From contig JAJKFH010003988.1 of NCBI GenBank assembly GCA_023333565.1, positions 310,001 to 374,000 on the forward strand: DNA of 64,000 nt, read 5' to 3'. The position numbers were made by a program, and so were the translations under genes. The DNA is from Puffinus mauretanicus (taxonomy: Eukaryota; Chordata; Aves; Procellariiformes; Procellariidae). The notes beneath the pieces were generated by a model. That model saw only the letters and a list, made by a program, of their open reading frames with translations, was not told the DNA's origin and searched no databases. This document shows, in pieces, positions 52,218 to 63,900 of the stretch (the stretch's first letter is position 1; each line of letters starts with the position of its first letter).

Positions 52218-53395
52218 GGTGTTGTCCAGTTGCTCATTCTTATTATTCCATTTCATGGTGAGTAACATTGTCTATCTGTCAATATACAGACCCTGCCTTT
52301 ATTAGGATATTTTTATAGTAAAGAGGCTGTGTAAGAGTTATCCAATGCCATACATGTATTTTTGTTGTAAATACAATGTCCAGGTGTATGCCAAATCACT
52401 TGGTATACTTTAACTTCCTTCCCCACCCCATCTCCTGATTTTATATAGATGAAATCAGTCTGCACAGTCCACTAATTGCTATTACTAACAAGTCAATAGG
52501 CTGTTGGTCAAAATAGTGGTATTCCTTGTAAAGGAAAGGAAAAATCATCAGATATCGTAGGAGTTCAGTAGGTAAATTGAGCCTTTCTTAATGCGAACAT
52601 TTTAATTCTTTAATGAAGTCTACTTGTAGAACTATTTCCTCTGTAAAGAAATTCACAGAAGACAGAGCTAAAAGTTTCTGAGTTCTGTTTTAATTTTAAA
52701 TGCTTTATTGAAACTGTTTAGCAGCGTTCATTGCAGTCAGAGTTGGAATACCTTTGTTCCTTAGACAATACATTGGCTACTTATCTGGCCAACGTATACA
52801 TTTGGCATGTCTGTGGAAAAAAACTTAGATCTGCCTTGGGAGTGTGAAATCCTGGTCTGCTCTTAGGCAGCAGCAGAAATGCTTACTCCCTTTTGTCCAG
52901 TATTGCTATCTTGTGTGATGGGGTATAATACCGCTACATGTCTGACAGTCTGAAGTCAGTAAACGCCTCCTGAGCCTGTTTGTTTACTTGATAAAATTTC
53001 TGGCCTTACTGAAATCAGAAGACAATGTCTCTTTTTATTTTATGGAGGAAAATCTCCATCCTCAGTTACAAAACTGGTGTTTAATGTTGCATGACAGTTA
53101 GTCTGGGGAACAATATTAAATGATAAATATTAAGTCTCTCTATAGTCTTTTCAGATATGGATGTAAGGGATCCTAGATTGTCTGCAAAAAGTTTCAAACT
53201 AGTTTTATGGCTGACAGTGTTAAAGGGTCACTTCTTCTGGGTGAATATTAAATGTCCAAGCTATCTCTCCTGAGTGTCTGGAAGGGTAACTGAGTGTATA
53301 TTTTACTTCCAAAGTGAAGATTTTTTTTGCTCATTATTACTATTAAATTAATTTTGTTTAATTCCAATATGCATGTATTCGTTTTTTCCCTGCAG
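52218..53395. other. Intron immediately upstream of the TM3 exon
   Basis: Unique sequence ending in a T-rich tract and tgcag at 53391-53395, the splice acceptor of the 53396 exon. No other exon recognised. Confidence 0.6.
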
Positions 53396-53512
53396 ATTTC
53401 ATTTCTGGCCTCTGCTTACATGAGCCAACATCTCTCAGAGGAAAGCTGCTCTGCCCTTGCATCTGTTACCCATTACCTTTACCTCTGCCAGTTCAGCTGG
53501 ATGCTTATTCAG
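53396..53512 (+). CDS. ADGRV1: ADGRV1 exon encoding the start of TM3 (partial gene)
   Basis: Exon of the very large adhesion G-protein-coupled receptor ADGRV1, an ankle-link protein of hair-cell stereocilia and photoreceptors; the human gene underlies Usher syndrome type 2C. What is seen: a pyrimidine-rich acceptor ending tgcag, then 39 open codons in phase 0, then a CAG|gttggt donor. The peptide holds [14 protein letters not shown], the conserved start of TM3, preceded by an EESC segment whose Cys is the likely TM3 partner of the ECL2 disulphide. The first residues (ISFLASAY) fit the end of TM2. From recall, the human protein is very similar here and the 39-residue spacing agrees. Exon length is a multiple of three and both ends are phase 0. 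The donor is poor (T at +3, GT at +4/+5). The next exon continues directly at 60755. Identity is confident from motif recall; no alignment was run. Confidence 0.93.
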
Positions 53513-54007
53513 GTTGGTCTCTTAGTCTTTTTCACCCCTTCCCCAAAACCTCTGTAAAAGTAACTGGTACTTACTGTGTTTCTATTATATCATAGTATAT
53601 GTATCTCTGCAATTCAATGCTACTAGAGGGGTAAAACATTAGATGGCTTTATTAAACCTAGAGTGTCACAGCTCCAAGGGTAAATATTTAAACCCTATAA
53701 AGACTTTTTCCACTAATATCCATTACAACTGTGTAAGAATTTCCACATCTCACTTCATCCTGTAGAAGTTACTGTCTCAAACTACTGAAGAAATATTTTT
53801 ATTAGAGTTAATAGCTTTTCTAAGCATCTCTTATTTGGTCTTTTGAAACAGTCTCTTACAGGTGAAATGTAAGTGTAAAGTACTCTGTAATTTTTTGAGT
53901 CGGTAGACTTATTTTAGTCATTAGACTTGTATTATATGACAAACATACCTTCATAAGTTTGCATTAAAATAAAGAGTATATACATTCATAAATATTGCCA
54001 GAATTTT

Positions 54008-54448
54008 CATAGAATCATAGAATCATTTAGGTTGGGAAAGATTCTTAAGATCATCGAGTCCAACCATTAACCCACCACCGCCAAGTCCACCACTACACCA
54101 TGTCCCTAAGCGCCTCATCTACAGCTCTTTTAAATACCCCCAGGGATGGTGATGCAACCACTTCCCTGGGCAGCCGGTTCCAAGGCTTGACAACCCTTTC
54201 GGTGAAGAAATTTTTCCTAATATCCAGTCTAAACCCCCCTTGGCACAACTTGAGGCCATTTCCTCTCGTCCTATCACTGTTACTTGGGAGACGAGACCAA
54301 CACCCACCTCGCTACAACCTCCTTTCAGGTAGTTGTAGAGCGCGATGAGGTCTCCCCTCAGCCTCCTCTTCTCCAGGCTAAACACCCCCAGTTCCCTCAG
54401 CCGCTCCTCATCAGACTTGTGCTCCAGGCCCTTCACCAGCTTCGTTGC
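54008..54448 (-). mobile_element. CR1 LINE 3' end, antisense
   Basis: The + strand starts with catagaatcatagaatcatt, then 'aggttgggaaagattcttaa', 'gatcatcgagtccaaccatt', and runs through the antisense ORF2 C-terminus. On the minus strand (54436-54119) it reads [15 protein letters not shown] and [17 protein letters not shown] before a frame change. It is close to the 3' end of the 25-28 kb copy, so the two are probably the same or sister subfamilies in inverted orientation. It begins 496 bases after the TM3 exon. Confidence 0.96.
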
Positions 54449-56718
54449 TGTTTTGCCACGTTAGAGAACAGTAAATGGTGTAAAAAACAATGGAACTAAT
54501 GGGGAGACCATGAACAGTCAAATTTGTTATGGAAAATTACCAGTTGTAAGTTAGTCAAAATAACAAGCTGATTATTTGGAAAATACATTATCATGTCCTC
54601 ATCTAGAAATGTATATTTAGCACTAATGCGTGAATTATGCCATTTATTTTTCTGTTATTTTAATAGGATTTGTGCATCGCACATTTATTATAGCATACAG
54701 CTTTACGTATGCAGCTCCATGCATTACCATACAAATCCTCCAATATGCAGGTTGTCAGACCAAACAAAGAATTGCAAATTAGGCTATATCTAAATACAAC
54801 TTTCTCTCCCGGTGACATTCATGTGGTATTTGGCATTTTCCTGGGATTATGTCAGGCTTGGGTTCATTGAGAACCCTACCAGCCTCTCTAACAGCTCCAC
54901 TGTGCTTGTTGGTCGTAGCCAGCTCAAGTAGATGGTCTGTCATGTACACTGCTGCTGCAACTGCTCGTAAAAATGGAGCAGAGAGATCAAAACTGCTCCG
55001 TCTCTAGTGATACTAATACTCTTTTTATTCTTCTTGTTTTTCCTGAATTTATGCAGTTAGCAAGATTAAATATTCTCTCTAGTGGATGCTACCTTCTACT
55101 CTCTCAATACAGAAATTCTTCTGCTATACTTCTTCACCTAGCTTGGCTTATGGCTTTCTCTTAGGTTAACTAACCTAAATTATTTTGTGAGCTGTAAATT
55201 ATATTCTTCTTCACAGCTGCTCATTCACTTCATTCCTAAGTCGCTTCAGATCTCTTGAACATTTACTATTTTGGGCAGACGAAGTAATGTTTTTAAGTTG
55301 CCGTTTTACTGGGTTATCTCATATTTTGACTGCTCGGTGTTTGATAGTGTTTCATCTTCCCATCCTACACGTGTTACATTACACTAGGTTGCAAAAGGAT
55401 TCATCTTTTGAATGCTCGCTCTTCCAAGGATTAATCACTTATAATGACAAAAAATTGTATAACTGTTAACCGTGGGTCATTGTTATGGCTGTAGTTGAAA
55501 TCCATTGTTATTTTTGTCGGAGTAGACTTTGGCCAGGCCCTAAGAACTTGCATGTCCCATTGCATTTGGTGGAGCATCAGTCTTGTGTTAGTCATGAAGG
55601 CTCTTCATGCAAATCTGAGGGGACAGAGGTGCTTAAAAGGGAACCCTTTATAGCCCGCTGAGCTGACAAGAGCTGCCAGGGGTAAAACGCAGAGTGAAGG
55701 GGATTGCCCCTTTTTGTAGGTGCAGGTCTTCAGCTGTGAATAATTCCTGAAGTTTGAAAGACCCAAAAGGAAAGAAACAACCTGAAACGTAGGTCAACCC
55801 AGCCCTCAGCTGCAAGTTACTCCTCTTGATTGAGACTAGGTCCTGAATTTATATTTCTCATTGCAGAGTGAGGCAGCGATGCCAAGGCACTAAGGAGTGC
55901 TGGGGACACCTCTGTGCTTGAGCTGGTCCCCATGACAGTGTTAGCAAAGCTTGTGGATCCAAGGGAAAACCAGACTGATTTGGGAAGTCTAGATGCTACT
56001 GCTGTCTAAATGGCAGATTTAAATGCCTGGGAAGTGAATGTTTGTATTTCTCAGCATGGTATACTTAATACACATGACTTGATTTGGAAGGCAGAATTAA
56101 TAATGTATTTATACTTAAATGGGACTTAAATACTTCTGTCTGGGAAACAGCAAAAATATGCAAACAGATTCTGTATCACTCATGCAGGCACCCTGCCCTC
56201 TGTGAGGCTGTGTAGCGCAGTGCATATGCTTGATCTCTAACTCATTTTATACAAGTCTGCTAGCGTCAGTCTTGGTCACTGCGTACAGAAATGGGTGAAT
56301 GTGATAATCAAGTGCAAGCAGCGCGCAGATATGTGCAGATACATGGATCTGAAACATCCCGAAAATCCAGACAATTTTAAGTGATCAAAAGGTGGTGGAG
56401 CAACATTTCCAGGCAACAAAAGTCTATAGGAAAACACAGATTTAACAGTACAGCTGGACCTATACAGATTCAGTTCTGCAGTTCAGATCAAAGATCTTCA
56501 CTTTCTAGACTCTAGGACAACTTCGTTGCCTTTTTGTCCTAATCTTTCCATCTTCTGCGTATTGCTAGGTATAGTAATTATACTTAGCATTTTATCATAT
56601 TTTAATAGTGCTTACAACAACAAAATCTATAGCTTCGTATTCTAATTCTTTTCCCATTTTTAGTTTCTTGTGTTTGTAGGCGTACATTTGATATCACACA
56701 TAGCTACCACCCACATAT

Positions 56719-56764
56719 TGACTGAACTGCAGGAATGGAAGGGACCTCAGAGAGCACCTGGTCC
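56719..56764 (-). mobile_element. Possible CR1 LINE 3' scrap, antisense
   Basis: gcaggaatggaagggacctc followed by 'agagcacctggtcca' matches the inner 3' UTR of an antisense CR1. No octamer tail is left. Short and diverged. Confidence 0.5.
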
Positions 56765-57236
56765 ATTTTCAGAGTCAGAACAAAGGCCACATCAAATCGT
56801 CCTTGCTTGTCTGATTGTTCCTGTCCCTTTCCATTGCGTTGTCTTATTTCTTGGCTTTTATAGGGACATTTTTGTAAGTTGCAGAATGTTGACAACATTT
56901 ACCCAATTTTTTAAAGATGAGGCTTTCTTGACTGCAGAAGGAAAGGAGTAAGCAAGTGCAAATGACTCTTTGTGCCCACAGAGTGGGCTTAGCCTGAAAT
57001 ATTTGCCTTATACTAATGTCTGAAATTCAGAAGTCTTCACCCTGACAAATGTCCCTTCATACCAATGTACGTTGCTATAGCATAAGCCTGTATTTTCAAA
57101 TGCAGTCTGTGCTTTTATCTTAGGACACACCCTAAGGATGCCTTTTTGCAATTTGTTGTTCTTCCCACGACAAATCTGTAGTATGGCAACTATTTACCAG
57201 GAAAGATAATTTTCTTCTTTTAGCATTTTCTAACTT

Positions 57237-57265
57237 GTTACCAAAAAAAAAGTTACAAAAAAAAG
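57237..57265 (+). repeat. A-rich tandem duplication
   Basis: Two tandem copies of a gttac-plus-A8/9 unit, with a third partial start. Short slippage repeat. Confidence 0.7.
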
Positions 57266-57754
57266 TTAAAAGCTGTCTTTTGAGGAAAAAATTAAAATTG
57301 TGTAGTTCTCAGTTGCCAATTCTGACATAGAGTAAAATTATGGGAAAAGGTGGACTCCTTGTACTTTTTTGAGCCATTGCTACAGTGGAGTAAATCAACA
57401 GCGAAAGTGGCAGTTCAATAAGCAAACCAGACTGAATGTCATGAGCTTGCTGTCACCCATACCTGAATCCACATTAAATTTGTGGATTTAATGGCACCTT
57501 AAATTTTCTATGAATTTATTGCAGACTTGTAATTCAAGTACTTATCTTACAGTAAGTTTAATGCTTATTTTTAAGAATGATTTATGGACTGCTTAACAGC
57601 TTCGAAAAAGGAATTATATGAAAGCATGCAACAATTCTGAAAATGAAAGCTGTGGCCATTCCTAAAAAGAAGGGAGAAAGGAGTTGGGAAAGACTTTTTT
57701 TAAAGTATTTTGCAGCTAATATTTACTGGATATCCACAGATTATCACTAAAGAT

Positions 57755-57786
57755 AAATGAATGAATAAATAAAGAAATAAACAAAC
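57755..57786 (+). repeat. AAAT/AATG tetranucleotide microsatellite
   Basis: taaatgaatgaataaataaa followed by gaaataaacaaac: an interrupted tetranucleotide repeat. Confidence 0.8.
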
Positions 57787-59810
57787 GCACCCTGGGTTTG
57801 GGAAGGTAATTTCAATTAATTGCTTCTTCCAAAAGAAAAAAATCTTCACTGAAGTTTGCATTGTCTCATTAGAGTGTTACTTGAATTCGTAATTGTTTTG
57901 CATTCTACATCAGAACAATCGCAACCTGTACATTTGATCTTCCACCTGAGAAATGGACTGTACGTTTTATTCTTCTGTAGCGCTGGTTATTGTTTCAGCA
58001 TGGCAACAGGAAAGGATTTGCTAAAATTAGCTCCGCTATTTGTATTTCTTTGCTTAAATTTTGGAACATCAAAAGGGGTTGAAGACAAGAACTTATCATT
58101 ATCGAGCTAGAAATGTCACTGCGCAGGAAATGGTGAACTATCCAAACCCCCTTACATCTTTGCAGCAGCACTGGTGTTAAAGTGTTCTTCTGTGATAAAT
58201 GAGGTGAGGTAGTTAAATACGGCTAAACAAACACAGAGCAAGGACATGAGGTACAATTTCTTAGAAAGCAATCTCAGTTGGATGACTGAGAACAATGTTC
58301 ACCAGATTGTCAGAATTAGTAGAACGAACGATCCCTGAGCGTAACGGCATAAATCACTTCAAGGATTTTGCTGTCTGGAAATGCTCGCAGTGAAGAACAG
58401 CCTAGTCAGGACTACAAGGGCATGTAATTTGAAGAATATTTATTGGCATAAGGTGGCAAACAGAATCTTGAATGGGTTTTCAATCCTGTGTAAAAGTTAT
58501 GAGAGAAAAGGACATTATAAGAGAACAACCAATCTTTCCACAAACCGTGGATTTTTTTTCCAAATACGATTTTCATCTGTTTAATGTTTTCTTCCTGTGA
58601 ATGTCCAGCAGTGGAATTAATAGTTTTTCTGTGTTCTTTCAACCTATACAGGACAGTTACAATTATATGGTAGGATTTTCCTGTGTTCTTTTAAAGAAAA
58701 CAAACTTTGCCTTTGTTCACATAGCACCAATCACCAAATGAAAATAAAAAAGGCCATAATAATTACTATATAATTAATATAATTACATACACTGGATATA
58801 TTTATGAAATGTCATTCTCTAAGGGAGCATTTAAAATGCTTACTAAACTAATAATTTTTTTTGAAAACAGGTTGTTAGCATATGCAATGTGCTTTATGAT
58901 TCGTGATAGAAAGTACTGTATATTCATGCTATATAAATCAGAGAAAAAATACTGTAATGATAATTAACTGTTGAGGCTTAGGTAAGGAATCCACAAACCA
59001 CTAATTAAGTACTTGATTGTGAAGATTCAGTCTGCCTGAACAAACTGGTAGACTAACTCTTGGCTGAGGGGAATCTGCAAAATTTCACAAACACAAATAA
59101 TCACTTTGCAATTGTCTTGTCACTGTATATGGATTTTACCTATCCTAACAATAGAGAGCTGCAAATTAAGTATATAAATCAACATTATTTTATTAAATCC
59201 CTGTGTAGACAATGGGGAGAGATGAGTATGATTGGGTAAGGATCAATGAGTGCCTGAAGATGTCTGTCCTCTCCCCATGGACTGTCAAGACAGGCTAGAG
59301 GCACAAGCTTGAATTAGATGCCCTCTACACAGAAAAAGACAAAATTAATCCCTTATTCACCCCATATAAAAGGCCAGAAATAATTATATCACATGCAGAG
59401 CTGTAGCTGGTATAATATGTTTGACGTGGAGGAAGTGAAGAAATATTTTGCAAAACGTATTTTTATTATGGATAGTTTAGGTGTTTATCAGAAAGTAGTA
59501 ACGTGTAGATGTGTGTAAAAAAATGCTCAGCACATGGGAAAGTGTTTCTACTATTAACCTCTTATAGAAAATGCAAAGATTCAAGCAAAACTCTCAAGTA
59601 TTTTGTTCTACTTAAAGTGTTTCCTTACTCACACTTTCAAGAGATTTCAACTATTCCACTTCTTCATTTTGATTCATATATTTTTTAAATTCGTAGTTAT
59701 GCCATTTGATGATGAGTTGATCATTAGAAGACACAGATTGTTGTAGAGATGCACGTGAACTCACATTCACTTATTTGCATTTTTTTCTCAAACTGTTACA
59801 CAAATATTAC

Positions 59811-60296
59811 ACGGAATCACAGAACTATTGAAGTTGCAGGGGCATCTTGAGACTGTCTTGTCCAACACCCTGGCTCAAGCAGGGTCAGCTAGGGCAGGTT
59901 GCCCAGGACCATGTTCAGTTACGTTTTGATTATCTCTGAGGATTGAGACTCCACAACCTCTCTGGACAGCTTGGCCCAGTGTTTGATCACTCCCACAGTC
60001 AAAAAGCTTTTTCTTGTGTTCATATGGAATTTCATGTATATTAATTTGTGCCCATTGCCTCTTGTCCTGCCATTGGGACTCGACTCTACTGAGTGGAGTC
60101 TGGCTCCCTCTTCGTCACTCCCTCCCATCAGGTATTTATACACATGGATAAGATCCCCCTGAGCCTCCTCTTCTCCAGGCTGAACAGTCCCAGCTCTCCC
60201 AGCCTCTACTCATGGGAGAGATGCTCCAGTCATGGCCCTTTGCTGGACTCGCTCCATGTCTTTGTTGTACTGCTGAGCCCAGAACTGGACCACAGT
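59811..60296 (-). mobile_element. CR1 LINE 3' end, antisense
   Basis: The + strand reads acggaatcacagaactattg, a diverged 'ctggctcaagcagggtcagc', 'ctctggacagcttggcccag', and later 'ctgagcctcctcttctccag' and 'gcccagaactggaccacag'. This is an older CR1 subfamily resembling the 46-48 kb copy rather than the 54 kb one. On the minus strand the ORF2 C-terminus (NGRTRGNGHKL and KHWAKLSREVVESQSSEI) is visible but broken. It ends 458 bases before the TM4 exon. Confidence 0.93.
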
Positions 60297-60754
60297 CAGA
60301 ATTGTTGAAGGAGGTTAGTGCATTTCCTACAAGAAGATACATACAGCTGAACAATAGTATAAAAATATTCAATACAGATCAGATTTAGCAATATTAGATG
60401 TCAGTCTTTTCTGTGAAGGTATGGAAATCCAAGAAGAAAGCTACTTTTGCACCACAAAGCTATTTTTGCACTGCAGAAATAGTGTTTTCTACTAAACAGG
60501 GTTGTCCCTTCCCCTCTGATAGTCTAACTCCAAATCTAACAGTTATATAAATAAGCATACTTCTTTTATAATCAGTCTCTTTTGATTACTTAAGAGAAGA
60601 AAATAAGAACAAAATATTTATGTTGAAAAATGTTTATATATACACATATGCTGGGACAGAAATATGCTGTATTATGATTTTCAGAGTGATTTGGGTTTTG
60701 GGATAGCTAATTATCCACCAAGTCTACTGATTAATATTTTGCATTATTCTTCAG

Positions 60755-60933
60755 GCTGTTAATTTCTGGTACGTCCTGGTGATGAATGATGAACACACAG
60801 AGCGGCGCTATCTGCTTTACTTCCTTTTGAGTTGGGGGCTTCCAGCTTTTGTTGTGATCCTGCTTTTAATTATCCTGAGAGGAATCTATCATCACAGCAC
60901 AGCACAGATTTATGGCCTTGTCTACAGTGATCT
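60755..60933 (+). CDS. ADGRV1: ADGRV1 exon encoding end of TM3, ICL2, TM4 and part of ECL2 (partial gene)
   Basis: Next exon of ADGRV1. What is seen: acceptor attcttcag, 59 open codons in phase 0 plus two bases (CT), then a strong gtaagt donor, so the last codon is completed in the following exon beyond the window. Residues 1-10 ([10 protein letters not shown]) finish TM3; NDEHTERRY forms the second intracellular loop; residues about 20-42 are the hydrophobic TM4 with the SWGLP motif, the adhesion-GPCR form of the conserved TM4 tryptophan and proline; the rest (from about RGIYHHS to YSD) is the start of ECL2. The ECL2 cysteine that should pair with TM3 is not present and is expected at the start of the next exon. 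Adhesion receptors commonly have a Glu-Gly in late TM3; here it is Gln-Ala, a VLGR1-like trait. Coding sequence is open and undamaged. No alignment was run. Confidence 0.95.
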
Positions 60934-63900
60934 GTAAGTTTTCCTTTAAAAAAGCATGAGCTAGCTATTGTACTCTCTATATTGTTTTATATTTAATTTG
61001 CTTGCACGTACAGAAAGGGATATGCATACAGGCAAATGCAGTCAGGGGCAGGGGGATTCCTCATTTGGTGGAGATGAAGCAAGTATGTCACCCATATGCA
61101 ATGCAGCACTTTCCGTACAATTGGGCTTTGCTCCAGTTTCTCCACAGTTGCATCCTGGGCTGAGCATTGGCAGAGCCAGCTTGAACATGTCTGCTTGTGG
61201 GTAAATTATTTATTCTTTCCTGAGACTGTGCAATTCCAGGGTAAAGGATAGAAATGGCTACTGCTGCAGAAGTGAGCAGAAGAGCATAGTTTTTTTGCAT
61301 TTCATTTCTGTGTTTAAAAAAACACAACACCAAACCAAGTCTTAAACCCCCATCTCTTAGATTATTAAATACATTCTTTGCTAAACAATGCTACCACATT
61401 AACACGTCAAATACATTTCCTAAAATATTTCTCTTGGAATATTGAAGATGTTATATTCCAAACTGTTCCCAATTTGAGCACTGCTGTAATGCCAATAATT
61501 AACACAGCCCTTTCAAAGCTATATATAACCTCAGAAAACTGTCCTAATTAAAACAATACATCCTCATAGAACTCGAGACATTTAAGTGGAAAGATACATA
61601 AATATTTTTATTCTCCTTCCCTACCTCTTTTCCTCTGGCCCCTTTTCTGGCAAAGCTGATCTATGATAATAGCTGTTCTAGGATATAAGGGTATGATGCT
61701 TATTCCATGCTTCATGTGCAGGAAAGAGTAAACACACAACTTCTTTTTAAAATAATAGAAGAATGTACAAGTCCTTTTTATGAAAACTTCTTATGGGGGT
61801 GCTTGCAGAGTAGACCCAAACCAGGAGAATATCCATCTGTCTTTAATAAAAGAGGAAGATACAGTGTGCATCGTTCCATTATAATTGAACAAAATTCAGT
61901 ACAGTGGTTTTTTGTCATACAAAGGGAATTACTGTGAGAAGTAGATACTGGAATTCAATATCTGTATGTTTGAGTATATGTGCATACATATATATGTGCA
62001 CTTATAAATGTTACTTGTATATACATATATATGTGTATATGTGTGCAGTGCGTGATAAGCAGGGATACCTTATTTAGATCTAAATGAGCTACACTGGGTA
62101 CTAAAAGTTGTCTAGCCATGTTGGCCAAGATTTAGTCCCACATTAATAGACACGGGCTCTCGACTCGGAAGAGTATCTGAGGTCCGCAATAGCAGACCAT
62201 TTCTGATACTCAGGCTACATCAGGGAGTGCTGCATAGCTCTATACCAACCCATACACATAGATATTTCTTTGCAGAATATGGCAAGCAAGAATATTGTTT
62301 TTTTCTTCATGGTAAAATGCTTCTCTGTGCATGCTAAACACAAGAAATGTGTGTAGCATCAGCAAGTCTTCTGAGTGCAATAAGACAGTGGGCTGATGGT
62401 ATTATTATGCAGTGAACCACAGTTTCACAGTTTTCTTTTGATGTCCATGTCTCATTCTTTCAAAAACAAGGAAAAATCCGTAAGTTCTGGTAAAATTATT
62501 AAGTAGAGGAAAAATACTCAGTCCAACTCATTTGCCCAAATTAAATATAAAATTCTTCCAGCATCTTATTAAAGTGGGCAAATGCCAGAAATCATCCCAA
62601 GCTTAGTGAGTGTGCAGCTTATTCCAGCTCAGTCAATGTGAACACTGTAAGAAGGTATCTGCAAGGATTTTCCTAAATAGCATTGATGCTAATTCCTAAT
62701 TTGAAGAGCACTTTAAAAGTTGCTCTTAATTATACAAAGAGGACTTTCAAAGCCAGAATGTACGAAAGAGGACAGATTGAACTACATCATTTGGCTTGTT
62801 TTCTCCAAAGCAGGATGTAGTAGTGGAAAAAGTAACAAGGAGATTTCCATAGTCAAGGTCATTACATACTAACTTCAGAATCAGCCTCAGAAATAGCTTG
62901 AGAACAATGGTGTGCTGCTAAGGAGCTCATTTCATGTGAGAACTGGAAGTCTGGTTAAAGTAATAAAAGCAGTGAAGCCTGTTATCTTAGCTCTCTCCTA
63001 AGTGATCACTCCTTCAGGCAACTCATTTTTGCATTACTGTGGTGTCTGACCAACTGTTTTGTTCCTAACCAGAATGCCATGGGCATAATTAATAGCCAAC
63101 AGGATGCCTGTGCCGAAAGAACTTCATTTTATGCTTGTACTGAACAAAAAATGATTTGAGCTGTGTTGGATTTTGTGCTTCAAAAGAAGTATTGTGACAA
63201 GGTCTTTCTTCAGATGTGACAAATCCTACACACAAATGCATATATTTTGTACAATAACTCCCATAACATGTCACAGTATAAAACTAACAGGCTGCTATGG
63301 TGATAACAGGAGTATACATATTGGTGATTATTTTCATAATTAGCAGAGTTTATGTATGGCGTGAATAGTGCACTCTTTGGCATTATGTGCATTTTTTTAT
63401 GATACTGGTAAATTTGTCTGTATCAATGCCACCAAGCAGCATAATTCTTTTCAGATCATAGCTCAATGATGCGTGAAAGAGCTAACTGCCAACTCCTCCC
63501 TTTGCTAATTTCCCCGTCGCTCAGCTGAAGAGGTGAAAGGCTGTTTGCATAGAGCTGGAAAAGTTGGCAATGAAAGTCATATCAGCATAACTTGAATGAA
63601 AGAAGTAGTGAGATGGGTATTTGCCTAGGATGGGTTTGAATGGAAGAGGGTGGAAGAGCAGTCTATCTGGATATCTGTAAAGAAAAATGTGGAGGTTCTA
63701 TGAATATCTGATACAATACCTTCACTAAGGAAAGCAGTAAGATTTGACCCCCTCTTAAAAATATGCATTAGTTCTCATGTCTTCTTTTAAAAGAACAACA
63801 AGTTATTTCAGATGCAGGTGTTAAGCACCTCTGCTTAATTTCTGTGTGTGTATTAACCATTGGCTCAATCATGTCATGAAGTTTCAAAGTGGGGGCATTC

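Larger units (their letters stand above)
53513..60754 (+). other. ADGRV1 intron between the TM3 and TM4 exons
   Basis: 7,242-base intron with a weak donor (gttggt) and a normal acceptor (ttcttcag), joining two phase-0 exon ends. It holds CR1 fragments at 54008, 56719 and 59811, a small A-rich repeat near 57237-57265 and an AAAT/AATG run near 57755-57785. Other stretches (54449-56718, 56765-59810) show no exon or named repeat. Confidence 0.9.

Noticed and set aside
57856..58110. 84-codon + strand frame with a tctgtag acceptor-like site
   Set aside because: It lies between two ADGRV1 exons that already join in frame without extra residues; no donor follows in frame.
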